From contig JAHPZH010000005.1 of NCBI GenBank assembly GCA_019058315.1, forward strand, positions 310,001 through 374,000: DNA of 64,000 nucleotides. Direction: 5' to 3'. The DNA comes from Candidatus Helarchaeota archaeon. Lineage in GTDB: Archaea > Asgardarchaeota > Lokiarchaeia > Helarchaeales > RDOG01. Shown one piece after another: positions 35,851-43,614 of the stretch. Position numbers and translations under genes: made by a program. Position 1 is the first letter of the stretch. Every line of letters begins with the position of its first letter. The notes beneath the pieces are model-generated. The model did not search any database. It saw only the letters and a program-made list of their open reading frames with translations, and was not told where the DNA came from.

Positions 35851-36533
35851 ATTTCTTCCCTTCATAAATCATTTATTCTTATCTTTTTTTAATTTAGAGA
35901 ATTGAATCTCTTCAATTTTTCTATTTTTAAAATTTTGATAATTTATTTTGTTTATGAAATATATAGTTGTTATTATTAGAAGATCATTTAGTTTTTATAA
36001 AGATTTTGCTATTATGTCGAAATTTTCGGACACTATGTGATTTAATTCGAGTCAATTTTCTTATCATACTTTTTTGGAGAAATTACTATCCTAGAATTTT
36101 CTTGTTGTAATAAATTTTGATCATAATCAGATATATTTAGAATGTATAATTCAACACAATTTTCTTTTCTATAAACTATATTAATTAAATAATAATTCGA
36201 ATAATATCTAATTAAATTATGACTCGTCATTCTGATCATATATTATTTCAATAATATTCACAAATTATTTATAAAAAATAATTCAAAAACCTGCTAAACT
36301 AATCTTTAGCAAAAAAAATAAGGTTTTAAGAAATTAAAATTTAGCTTTTTTTCTCGTACATAAATTATTCAACAATAATGCGAAAACTTCGAAAAGGCGA
36401 TATCACATTTTATCATTGAAATTTTCAAGTGCATATTGTATTATTATGATATTACCGACGAAAAAACAAAATCTTTATTAAAATTAAATGAAACTTTAAT
36501 AACGACAAATAAAGTCAATATGAGGTAAGAAAT
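35851..36533. other. 683-base intergenic region between divergent histone genes
   Basis: The AT-rich gap holds promoters for both histones. The flanks upstream of the two genes do not resemble each other, so the similarity is confined to the coding part. A 65-codon frame on the minus strand (36042-36239) has an ATG but no ribosome binding site; I do not count it. A short plus-strand frame beginning near 36378 (MRKLRKGDITFYH) closes after 13 codons and may be debris. No RNA gene or long repeat was seen. Confidence 0.5.
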
Positions 36534-36749
36534 TTGGCGAAAAAAAGATATTTTGCTTGGTCGCCTCTCCGTGCTGTCATGAAAGATGCCGGAGCAAAGA
36601 TAGTAGCACGTGATGCATTGGCTCATCTTATAGCATGGTTACAAGACGAAGCAGTTCGAGTCTCAAAAAGAGCATATACACTCACTAAACATGCTGGAAG
36701 AAAGAAAATCACAAAAGGAGACATAAATCTATCAATTAAAGGTTATTAA
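36534..36749 (+). CDS. Archaeal histone (copy 2)
   Basis: The 71-residue partner of copy 1, starting at TTG 36534 five bases behind GAGGTAA. Codons 4-16 are identical in all 39 bases to copy 1 and a second block from codon 35 into codon 54 is identical over 59 bases, whereas codons 17-34 differ at 19 of 54 positions including many silent ones. The pattern suggests gene conversion between the copies. Function and fold as for copy 1. Either homodimers or mixed dimers could form. Confidence 0.95.
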   Translation: MAKKRYFAWSPLRAVMKDAGAKIVARDALAHLIAWLQDEAVRVSKRAYTLTKHAGRKKITKGDINLSIKGY

Positions 36750-36837
36750 ATCAGAATAATCTTTCATTCCTTCCTTTTTTTTATTTTTTAAAGATAAAAA
36801 TAGTTATCTTTTTCGATTTTTAGTAGCATATTGAAAA

Positions 36838-37506
36838 TTACTTTTCATATTCAATCGGATCAATTAGTCCTGCCATTTCAAAACCATTTAAGCGTAATAG
36901 GCATGAATCGCATTGTCCACAAGCTTTTTTACCACCTTTATAACAGCTCCAAGTTTTTTCATAGGGAACATTTAATTTTGACCCAAGTTGAATAATCTCT
37001 CTTTTATCCATATGGATAATTGGTGTTTTAATGTTAATATTTTGTGCTTTTGATCCTAATTGAATAGCTTTTTGCATCGCTTTTATGTATTCAGGACGGC
37101 AATCTGGATAACCAGAATAATCTATGAAGTTCATACCTGCAAATATAGTATCAGCACCAATTATTTCAGCATAAGCAGCTGCAAAAGCTAGAAAAATAGT
37201 ATTTCTCATAGGAACATAAGTTACAGGAATTTCACTTGTCATCTCTTCCATTTCTCTGTCTAAAGGAACCTCAATATTTTGATCGGTAAGAGCCGAACCC
37301 CCAATTTGAGTTAAATCAACTTTTAATATCTTGTGTTCTTTAGCTCCCACTGAGCTTGCAATATTTTTTGCGGCATCTAATTCTCTTTTATGTCTTTGTC
37401 CATAGTCAAAAGAGAGGGCATATACTTCATAGCCTTGATCCTTTGCATAATATATTACTGTAGATGAGTCCAATCCTCCAGAAAGTAAGCAAATTGCCTT
37501 TGTCAT
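36838..37506 (-). CDS. queC: 7-cyano-7-deazaguanine (preQ0) synthase
   Basis: QueC converts carboxy-deazaguanine and ammonia to preQ0 with ATP. The 222-residue enzyme has the PP-loop LLSGGLDSSTVIYYAKDQG (about 7-25), YVPMRNTIFLAFAAAYAE, and the zinc cysteines in SCYKGGKKACGQCDSC near 187-202. It is the last gene in the queE-queD-queC operon, 13 bases behind queD. In archaea preQ0 supplies archaeosine in tRNA, which fits the ArcS/RaSEA-like pair at 25 kb. Confidence 0.96.
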   Translation of the reverse strand: MTKAICLLSGGLDSSTVIYYAKDQGYEVYALSFDYGQRHKRELDAAKNIASSVGAKEHKILKVDLTQIGGSALTDQNIEVPLDREMEEMTSEIPVTYVPMRNTIFLAFAAAYAEIIGADTIFAGMNFIDYSGYPDCRPEYIKAMQKAIQLGSKAQNINIKTPIIHMDKREIIQLGSKLNVPYEKTWSCYKGGKKACGQCDSCLLRLNGFEMAGLIDPIEYEK

Positions 37507-37519
37507 TCATTAATCCCCT

Positions 37520-37984
37520 TTATAAATCCCCATATGCAGCCCAAGAGCCCGTATTTTCATTAAGCATTATTTGAAATTTTTTAACATTAAGCCTTTCTTT
37601 TAAAATTGAATAGATATATTGAGCTAAACATTCCGCAGTTGATGCATCAATTGGTATTTGGGCTATATCTTCTTTGGGTATTGAATAGAATTTCTCAGTC
37701 TTTTTAATTTTAATGTCTAAATTATTTCCATTTTCATTAACATGGATAGCAGGATTTTTCATAGGTAGAATTAATTTATGATCCAGATGTTCTATCGATT
37801 CTAGAATTATCTTTTTTACTTTTAAAAAATCAATAATCATAGAATTATTATCCAAATCCCCAAAAATCTCAATTTTAACATAGTAATTATGGCCATGTAT
37901 CCGAGAACATTTATCATGTTCAATTAAAAAGTGGGCAGCACTGAAATTTAGTTTTGGATCATCTAAAATTAATTTGTGACTCAT
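37520..37984 (-). CDS. queD: 6-carboxy-tetrahydropterin synthase
   Basis: QueD makes carboxytetrahydropterin from dihydroneopterin triphosphate, the second enzymatic step of preQ0 synthesis. The 154-residue protein keeps the zinc histidines and the catalytic cysteine in DKCSRIHGHNY (about 25-35) with an earlier His (AAHFLIEH), DHKLILP (about 73-79) and DASTAECLAQYI (about 111-122). It is longer than bacterial forms by a loop with NENGNNLDIKIKKTEKF. It lies between queE and queC. Confidence 0.94.
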   Translation of the reverse strand: MSHKLILDDPKLNFSAAHFLIEHDKCSRIHGHNYYVKIEIFGDLDNNSMIIDFLKVKKIILESIEHLDHKLILPMKNPAIHVNENGNNLDIKIKKTEKFYSIPKEDIAQIPIDASTAECLAQYIYSILKERLNVKKFQIMLNENTGSWAAYGDL

Positions 37985-37996
37985 TTTATCATCTCA

Positions 37997-38782
37997 TTAT
38001 AAATATCCTAGAAATTTATGAGTTTGAACAGAAATTCCTATTTGATCTGGGGTGAGATACTTAGCTGCAGCTTCTGTTAATTTGCAAATATGTTGAAAAT
38101 TAGGAATTATTGCTTTATTTTTTTTCGCACTTACTATTTGAATAGCTAATGGAACATCTAATTCTGATAATCGACTGGCATACCATTCAATATTTTCAAC
38201 TTTTGTGGAAATTGTTACCACAACTTTCGCAAAAATCTTCTTCTGTGCATTTACAAAAAATTTTATGGTCTGAAATTCTTTTTCCACTATCTTTTTCCAT
38301 TCTTTTAATTTGATTGCCGTTTCATCTTTTATATCACAACAACAATAATCAAAAAACTCGACAATTTTTTTAGCATTTTCAGGTAAAGATCCATTAGTTT
38401 CAAGATAAAGTTTAAAATCTGATAATTGTTCTACCAACTCGCATAAAAATTCTATTTGGTAAAGAGGTTCTCCACCTGTAATACTGATTGAATGGAGATC
38501 TGGAGTGGAGATTTTATTAATCCAATTTAAAATTAATTCCACATCAACAGGATTTTGTAGATTGATGAAATCACCACATCCAGGAGTCTTTTCCACTTTA
38601 AAATCTTTGATTTTCACAGTTTGTGCAAACGGGGAATCACACCAGACACATGGATGCGAATCTTTAGAAAAATTGCAACCTGCAAAACGAATGAAGCATT
38701 GTCTTTTACCATAACAGCTACCTTCTACTGCAAACCCTTCGCCTTGAAATGAAGAAAAAATTTCTACTAAGTATCCTGGCAT
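37997..38782 (-). CDS. queE: 7-carboxy-7-deazaguanine synthase, radical SAM
   Basis: QueE is the radical SAM ring-contraction enzyme that forms carboxy-deazaguanine. The 261-residue protein begins YLVEIFSSFQGEGFAVEGS, the family N-terminus, has SITGGEPLYQ (about 98-108) and VETNGSLP-like ETNGSLPEN for SAM and substrate. The cluster cysteines appear to be Cys36, Cys45, Cys48 (CX8CX2C), longer than the usual CX3CX2C. It is first in the operon. On the minus strand TTTATATTTG about 80 bases upstream resembles a TATA box. Confidence 0.93.
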   Translation of the reverse strand: MPGYLVEIFSSFQGEGFAVEGSCYGKRQCFIRFAGCNFSKDSHPCVWCDSPFAQTVKIKDFKVEKTPGCGDFINLQNPVDVELILNWINKISTPDLHSISITGGEPLYQIEFLCELVEQLSDFKLYLETNGSLPENAKKIVEFFDYCCCDIKDETAIKLKEWKKIVEKEFQTIKFFVNAQKKIFAKVVVTISTKVENIEWYASRLSELDVPLAIQIVSAKKNKAIIPNFQHICKLTEAAAKYLTPDQIGISVQTHKFLGYL

Positions 38783-39275
38783 CTACAGATCCTTCAATAT
38801 TTTTTATTTTTTCTTAGATTTGTATATTAAAACCCTTTCCAAAAACTATAATTGTCAAATATAAACGCTTTTTATTTAAAAAAAACTTGAATCCCTTCCT
38901 TATTTTTATCGACAAAAAACAAAATAATCTGAAATCTTACTGATTTTAAAATATTTTCATAATCTAATATGAATTAACATGTAATGAATAACTAATTATA
39001 TTATTAATTTTAATTTGTTACAAAATTTGTAAAACAATTATAATTTTATAATAACCAAATTAAAAATTAAAATAAAAATGAGGAAAATATCAAATTTTCA
39101 AATATTTCCAACAAAAATAAAGACATTACTAAGATATTTTAGGTCAAATTATATTTTTTATTGGTACTGATATCATATGATTTTCAAAATTTACTATTAA
39201 TTCAATAGATATTATAAACATTTAAACAAAAACCTTAAATATTTCCCTTTTGAAACCTATTACGAGGGTATCAAT
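38783..39275. other. 493-base intergenic region
   Basis: Extremely AT-rich gap between the divergent queE operon and the CBS gene. The left end holds a likely minus-strand TATA box (near 38855-38862). The right end has TTAAATAT at 39235-39242, 34 bases upstream of the CBS start, as a likely plus-strand TATA box. The middle shows no open frame with a ribosome binding site and no recognisable RNA. Confidence 0.45.
39235..39242 (+). promoter_or_regulatory. Candidate TATA box of the CBS-domain gene
   Basis: TTAAATAT preceded by AAAACC lies 34-41 bases before the ATG, the usual place for an archaeal TATA box with BRE. A GAGGGT ribosome binding site follows before the start. Read by eye only. Confidence 0.4.
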
Positions 39276-39662
39276 ATGGATCTGACCGATTTTAAAGCAA
39301 AGGATATTATGGTTCAAAAACTTGTCACTTCAAATCCAGATGAGAAAGTTGGTTCAACGGATATTTTAATGGTTCGGAGGGGTGTTGGTTGCTTATTAAT
39401 AACCAAAGATGAAAAATTAGTCGGAATTCTAACAAACCGTGACATTATTAGGTTAAAAAATTCTACTGACGCAATTCATAAAACTGTAGGTCAGATAATG
39501 ACGAAAAACCCAATGACAATAACTGCGGATACTGATTTGAAATCAATTATTAAAATTATGGTTACACATTCAATAGAACATCTACCTGTAATTGAAAATG
39601 GAAAACTTGTTGGTTTGGTCGGTCATAATCAAATTTTTAGGTCAATAATGAAATTAATATAG
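39276..39662 (+). CDS. Two-CBS-domain protein
   Basis: This 128-residue protein consists of two CBS domains (about 9-62 and 68-128), which bind adenine nucleotides to sense energy status. GCLLITKDEKLVGILTNRDIIR and IEHLPVIENGKLVGLVGHNQIF are the paired signature strands and helices. There is no attached enzymatic domain, so it likely regulates a partner protein. It has its own promoter (see the TATA-like site) and stands alone. Confidence 0.9.
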   Translation: MDLTDFKAKDIMVQKLVTSNPDEKVGSTDILMVRRGVGCLLITKDEKLVGILTNRDIIRLKNSTDAIHKTVGQIMTKNPMTITADTDLKSIIKIMVTHSIEHLPVIENGKLVGLVGHNQIFRSIMKLI

Positions 39663-39698
39663 AGTAAAAATTGCTTCGAATTTTAAATTTGAATAATA

Positions 39699-39893
39699 TT
39701 AAGCTTTTACTTCATCTATTTCTGTTTCTGTTTTAGCTTCATATATTAAATAAACCCCAGTTAGAATAAACATTATGGGTATAATTACACCAATTGTGAA
39801 TAATACCTCACTTAAAATGAATAATGTAAGAATAATTCCTCCAAAAACCAAAATAATTATCCCTAAAATTAATTCAGTCTTATATAAAACCAT
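39699..39893 (-). CDS. Small two-helix membrane protein
   Basis: A 64-residue protein with two hydrophobic helices (about 8-27 and 31-51) and an acidic C-terminal tail (EAKTETEIDEVKA). No family is recognised. The reading frame is compact and codon use agrees with its neighbours. It is convergent with the CBS gene and divergent from the DUF169 gene. Confidence 0.6.
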   Translation of the reverse strand: MVLYKTELILGIIILVFGGIILTLFILSEVLFTIGVIIPIMFILTGVYLIYEAKTETEIDEVKA

Positions 39894-40010
39894 AATTTTA
39901 ATTATATTTGGTATTATTATAACTTTTTTGGAGTTCTAATTAAAATCCATAAAATTCTTTAAATCCTAAATTTAAATTAAAAATGAATAGTAAAAAGATA
40001 ATTTGTTCTG

Positions 40011-40838
40011 ATGTTGATTACTCTAACTCAGAACTCAATCAATTTAGGAGATTTGCATTTGTCGATAAATAATAAAGAAATTGTTGAAAAATTTAAATCA
40101 GTTTTTAAATTGAAAGATTTACCAATTGCTTTTTTTTATACAGATAATCCTCCTCAAGACGTCTATAAGCCAAAAGCAAAATCCATAGAAAATCTTCCTT
40201 GTATAATCCAATTTTTGAATGGAGTTAGGAAAGGTAGGACTCTTGTCCTTGGTAAAGAGAGTAGAAATTTGTGTCCTGGAGGATTAGCCTATTTAGGTTT
40301 TAAAAAGATATTTCCTGGGTTAGAATATTTTTTATCGACAGGAATAAGAGATAAAGAAGGTAATTTGGTAATAGAGGGGGAGAGATTTAAAAAAACTCCA
40401 GAAATAGCCAGAGAACTGTATGGCAACATTCCTTATAGAAAAAGTCCAGCAAAATATGCCGTATTCATGCCTTTAGATAAAGTAAATAACGAAATATATA
40501 AACCAAGTCTTGTAATTTTCTTCGTTAACATGGATCAATTAAGTGGTTTAATTCAATTAACACATTATGATTTGACTAATAATAGAACCGTAATAGGATA
40601 TGGTTCTGGCTGTAGTTCTATTGTGACAGAACCATTAGATGAACTTGAAAAAAGTGAGACCCCTAGAGCTGTAGTCGGTATGTTAACAGACATTTTATCA
40701 AGAGGACATATAAAAAGAGATGAAGCAACTTTTACTGTTGGTTATAAAAGGTTACTTCAATTATATGAAAACATTGAAGGAAGTTTTATTGAATTAGAAG
40801 CTTGGAAAAAAATACAAAATAGGAATAAGATTAATTAG
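40011..40838 (+). CDS. DUF169 family protein
   Basis: This 275-residue protein matches the DUF169 family of archaea and anaerobes: LKDLPIAFFYTDNPP (near residue 35), PCIIQFLNGVRKGRTLVL, NLCPGGLAYLGF, and the late GYGSGCSSIVTEPLDEL (about 198-214). The conserved cysteines in NLCPGG and SGCSS suggest a redox or cofactor role, but the family is uncharacterised. It is 35 bases upstream of the hotdog thioesterase-like gene and likely cotranscribed. Confidence 0.8.
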   Translation: MLITLTQNSINLGDLHLSINNKEIVEKFKSVFKLKDLPIAFFYTDNPPQDVYKPKAKSIENLPCIIQFLNGVRKGRTLVLGKESRNLCPGGLAYLGFKKIFPGLEYFLSTGIRDKEGNLVIEGERFKKTPEIARELYGNIPYRKSPAKYAVFMPLDKVNNEIYKPSLVIFFVNMDQLSGLIQLTHYDLTNNRTVIGYGSGCSSIVTEPLDELEKSETPRAVVGMLTDILSRGHIKRDEATFTVGYKRLLQLYENIEGSFIELEAWKKIQNRNKIN

Positions 40839-40873
40839 TTAATAAAGTTTAGGTAATAGAAGGAATTTAGGAA

Positions 40874-41281
40874 ATGATGGAAGATCTACCTATAAATTCG
40901 AAAGATTTTCACTCTTTTGGTGAATTAATAGGATTAAAATTCACAAAAGTAGAAAAGGGATATAGTCAATGTGTAATAGAAGTAAATGAAAGATTATTTA
41001 ATCCACATAAAGTTTTACATGGAGCGGTACTTTATTCGATGGCTGATACTGGTATGGGAGGGGCAGTTTATCCATATTTAGAAAAAGGTGAACTGTGTGC
41101 AACTGTAGAAATTAAGATCACATATTTTTCAGCAGTAAAATCGGGTAAAGTTGTATGTGATACAAAAGTAATTCATAAAAGGAAAAAAATTGTTATTTTG
41201 GAATCGGAAATAAAACATGATGATCAGCTTATAGCAAAAGCTATAGGAACCTACTCAATTTTCAAAGTAAAACATGATTAG
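40874..41281 (+). CDS. Hotdog-fold thioesterase, PaaI/YdiI type
   Basis: A 135-residue hotdog protein. NPHKVLHGAVLYSMADTGMGGAV (about 44-66) is the helix and HGG-type substrate loop typical of PaaI-like acyl-CoA thioesterases; the pattern HGAVL with Asp62 in the helix supplies the catalytic region. ATVEIKITYFSAVKSG is the next strand pair. Such enzymes hydrolyse stalled acyl- or aryl-CoA thioesters. It is in a same-strand string with DUF169 and DUF998 genes. Confidence 0.88.
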   Translation: MMEDLPINSKDFHSFGELIGLKFTKVEKGYSQCVIEVNERLFNPHKVLHGAVLYSMADTGMGGAVYPYLEKGELCATVEIKITYFSAVKSGKVVCDTKVIHKRKKIVILESEIKHDDQLIAKAIGTYSIFKVKHD

Positions 41282-41299
41282 AATCAGGTGTTATAAAAT

Positions 41300-41926
41300 T
41301 TGGAATGGAATCCATTAAAATGGCCATATTATTGCATTGCTGGTATTATTTCCATCTTGTTTTTTTTCATTTTCAGTTATATTGCTTACCTTCACTTTCC
41401 AATTAACTATTCAATATTTACAAATTATGTTTCTGAATTGGGTAATTCATTACGAAATCCAAGTGGTGCTATCTATTTCAACATTGGAGTAATTTTAACA
41501 GGAATTGCTCTTTTTCCATTCTTTATTGGGCTTTACTTATGGTATTCAGAAGTCACTTGGAGGACTACACTCATAATTATTTCTCAATTATTCGGTTTTG
41601 GTGCAGCTTTTTCTGTGATTATGGTTGGCTTTTTTCCCGAGCACCTTATAACTGCCCATTTATTCTGGAGTTATCTTTTTTTCATAATGCTTCTTATTTT
41701 TACTCTCTTGATTTCAATCTCTTTATTTACCCATCCCGATTTTAATAGAATAATAAGTATTTTTGGCTTTGTAATTGTAGCTCTTTATGTATTATTTTTT
41801 TATTTAGTGATTAATAATTTGTTCATAGGGCTTAATTATATACTCGAATGGCTTATGGTGATATTTATTTTTACTTTATTTGGTTTAATCACATTAAATA
41901 TGTTTAAATTAAAATATCCATCATGA
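41300..41926 (+). CDS. DUF998 family membrane protein
   Basis: This 208-residue protein has six hydrophobic helices. The loop after helix 1, TNYVSELGNSLRNPSGAIYF (about 43-62), is the DUF998 signature, and GFFPEHLITAHLFWSYLF in the middle is also characteristic. Function is unknown. It starts at TTG 41300 because no in-frame ATG exists nearby, with AGGTG upstream as ribosome binding site, 18 bases after the hotdog gene. Confidence 0.82.
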   Translation: MEWNPLKWPYYCIAGIISILFFFIFSYIAYLHFPINYSIFTNYVSELGNSLRNPSGAIYFNIGVILTGIALFPFFIGLYLWYSEVTWRTTLIIISQLFGFGAAFSVIMVGFFPEHLITAHLFWSYLFFIMLLIFTLLISISLFTHPDFNRIISIFGFVIVALYVLFFYLVINNLFIGLNYILEWLMVIFIFTLFGLITLNMFKLKYPS

Positions 41927-42019
41927 AATTAAATATTTTCAAATATTGAAATAAGATTTTATTTCATTTAAATCAATTACAGATAAGATTTTTATCTAAA
42001 GATTTTAAGAATTAAACAA

Positions 42020-43423
42020 ATGATAAATTCTCCATTTGATCAACAAAAATTACGAATTAAAGCTGCAGCTATCTCAATAATATTACATATATTTTTACTT
42101 TCGATTAAATTGATAGTGGGTTTTTTATCGAACAGTTTAAGTATTATCGCTTTAGCTGCGGATTCTGGTTTTGATTTAATTGCTTCATTTGCAACCTATT
42201 GGGGCATTATTAAAATATCAAAACCTGCCGATTTAGACCATATGTATGGTCATGGAAAATACGAATTTTTGGCCAGCGTCTTTCAGGCAGTTATTCTATT
42301 TATTACAGCAATTTTAATAATTTTAGATGCAATCTTTCGACTTATTTATGGAGCTGAAGTATTAGTTAATATATATTCTTTCATTATAATGATAATAGGA
42401 ATTGTAACTAATATCTTTTTGAATAGATATTTGCTTAAGATAAGTAAAAAAACAAATAGTCTAGCTTTAGAGGCTAACTCAATAAATTCTCTATCAGATA
42501 TTTTAAATTATCTTATAGTTTTCGTAGGTCTGTTTTTTATTTTATATTTAGAAATGACTATATTAGATGCAGTACTTGCTGTAGTAATTTCTCTTTTTGT
42601 GTTCTATGGTGGATTAAAATTATCTAATAAAGCAATAGGAGGGTTATTAGATAAAGTTCCTCGGGAAGTAAAAATTGAACGAATAAAAGAAATTAGTGAA
42701 TCAATAGATGAAGTATTAGAGGCACATTCTATTAGAATGAGAGCTTCTGGACCATTTATTTTTATAGATCTTCATGTAATAGTTAGTGCAGCACAATCAG
42801 TTCAATTTTCTCACTTTTTGACTCAAAGGATAGAAAATGAGATAAAAAAAGAATTTCCCTCTGTTACTGATGTTCTAATTCATATTGAACCAAAAAAAAT
42901 AATGAGTTCGGAAATTAAAAACAATATTAAAAGAAAAATATTGGAGCTTGAAGAAGTTCAGAGATGTCATCATATCCATTTTGGTTCCGCTGAAGATAGA
43001 TATTTTTTAGATTGTCATGTAATTATTGATGGAATGGCATCATTAGATTATGTTCATGAAATCACTAAAAAAATTGAAAAAAATATAAAAAACGAAATAA
43101 AAGGCAAATTAAATATTGAAAACATCGATATTCTTGTACATGCGGAACCTTGTGATGATTTCTATAGAAAAGATTTAATTGATGATATTACTCAGATTGT
43201 CAAAAATGTTTCTGTGGTTGAAAACTGTCATAATATTAAAATTAGAGTCGAAGAAAAGGAAATTTTATGTAGCCTACATATAATTGTAAAGAAAGATATG
43301 AATATTAATGAGGGACATGAAATCTCTAATATGATCGAAAAGATTGTGGAAACCAAATTAAAAGAAGTATCTGATGAGAAACCATTCAATATCACTATAC
43401 ATTTAGAACCATTTGAACATTAA
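42020..43423 (+). CDS. Cation diffusion facilitator with three tandem C-terminal domains
   Basis: A 467-residue CDF metal-ion/proton antiporter. Six helices fill the first 205 residues. Helix 2 has the metal pair Asp48 and Asp52 (ADSGFDLIAS), the YGHGKYE signature is near 76-82, and helix 5 carries Asn156 and Asp160 (NSLSD) where Zn transporters have His and Asp. Then follow three consecutive cytoplasmic dimerisation-type domains, about 205-293, 296-380 and 383-467, each with an ending like ILIHIEPKK, VHAEPCDD or IHLEPFEH. Typical CDFs have one. Metal choice is uncertain; the Asn suggests it is not a standard Zn pump. Confidence 0.92.
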   Translation: MINSPFDQQKLRIKAAAISIILHIFLLSIKLIVGFLSNSLSIIALAADSGFDLIASFATYWGIIKISKPADLDHMYGHGKYEFLASVFQAVILFITAILIILDAIFRLIYGAEVLVNIYSFIIMIIGIVTNIFLNRYLLKISKKTNSLALEANSINSLSDILNYLIVFVGLFFILYLEMTILDAVLAVVISLFVFYGGLKLSNKAIGGLLDKVPREVKIERIKEISESIDEVLEAHSIRMRASGPFIFIDLHVIVSAAQSVQFSHFLTQRIENEIKKEFPSVTDVLIHIEPKKIMSSEIKNNIKRKILELEEVQRCHHIHFGSAEDRYFLDCHVIIDGMASLDYVHEITKKIEKNIKNEIKGKLNIENIDILVHAEPCDDFYRKDLIDDITQIVKNVSVVENCHNIKIRVEEKEILCSLHIIVKKDMNINEGHEISNMIEKIVETKLKEVSDEKPFNITIHLEPFEH

Positions 43424-43576
43424 TAAAAATAAATTCTTATTTTTTAATCCTATAATTTAAATTTAGTATTAAGGGTTATGCTTTATAAAATAATTTTCTT
43501 TTAAAATTACAATAAGCAAAATATAACATTGAAATATTTTTAAAAAAATCAAATAAGGTCTATTAAATAAAAATCA

Positions 43577-43583
43577 TTTATAA
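43577..43583 (+). promoter_or_regulatory. Candidate TATA box of the cooS gene
   Basis: TTTATAA lies 32-38 bases before the cooS ATG, with a GAGGGTT ribosome binding site just upstream of the start. The spacing fits an archaeal promoter with a very short leader. Read by eye only. Confidence 0.35.
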
Positions 43584-43614
43584 TTAATGAGATTAAAAAT
43601 ATTGAGGGTTTAAC

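Noticed and set aside
36042..36239. 65-codon minus-strand frame between the histones
   Set aside because: No ribosome binding site and no homology seen; kept only as a note in the intergenic entry.
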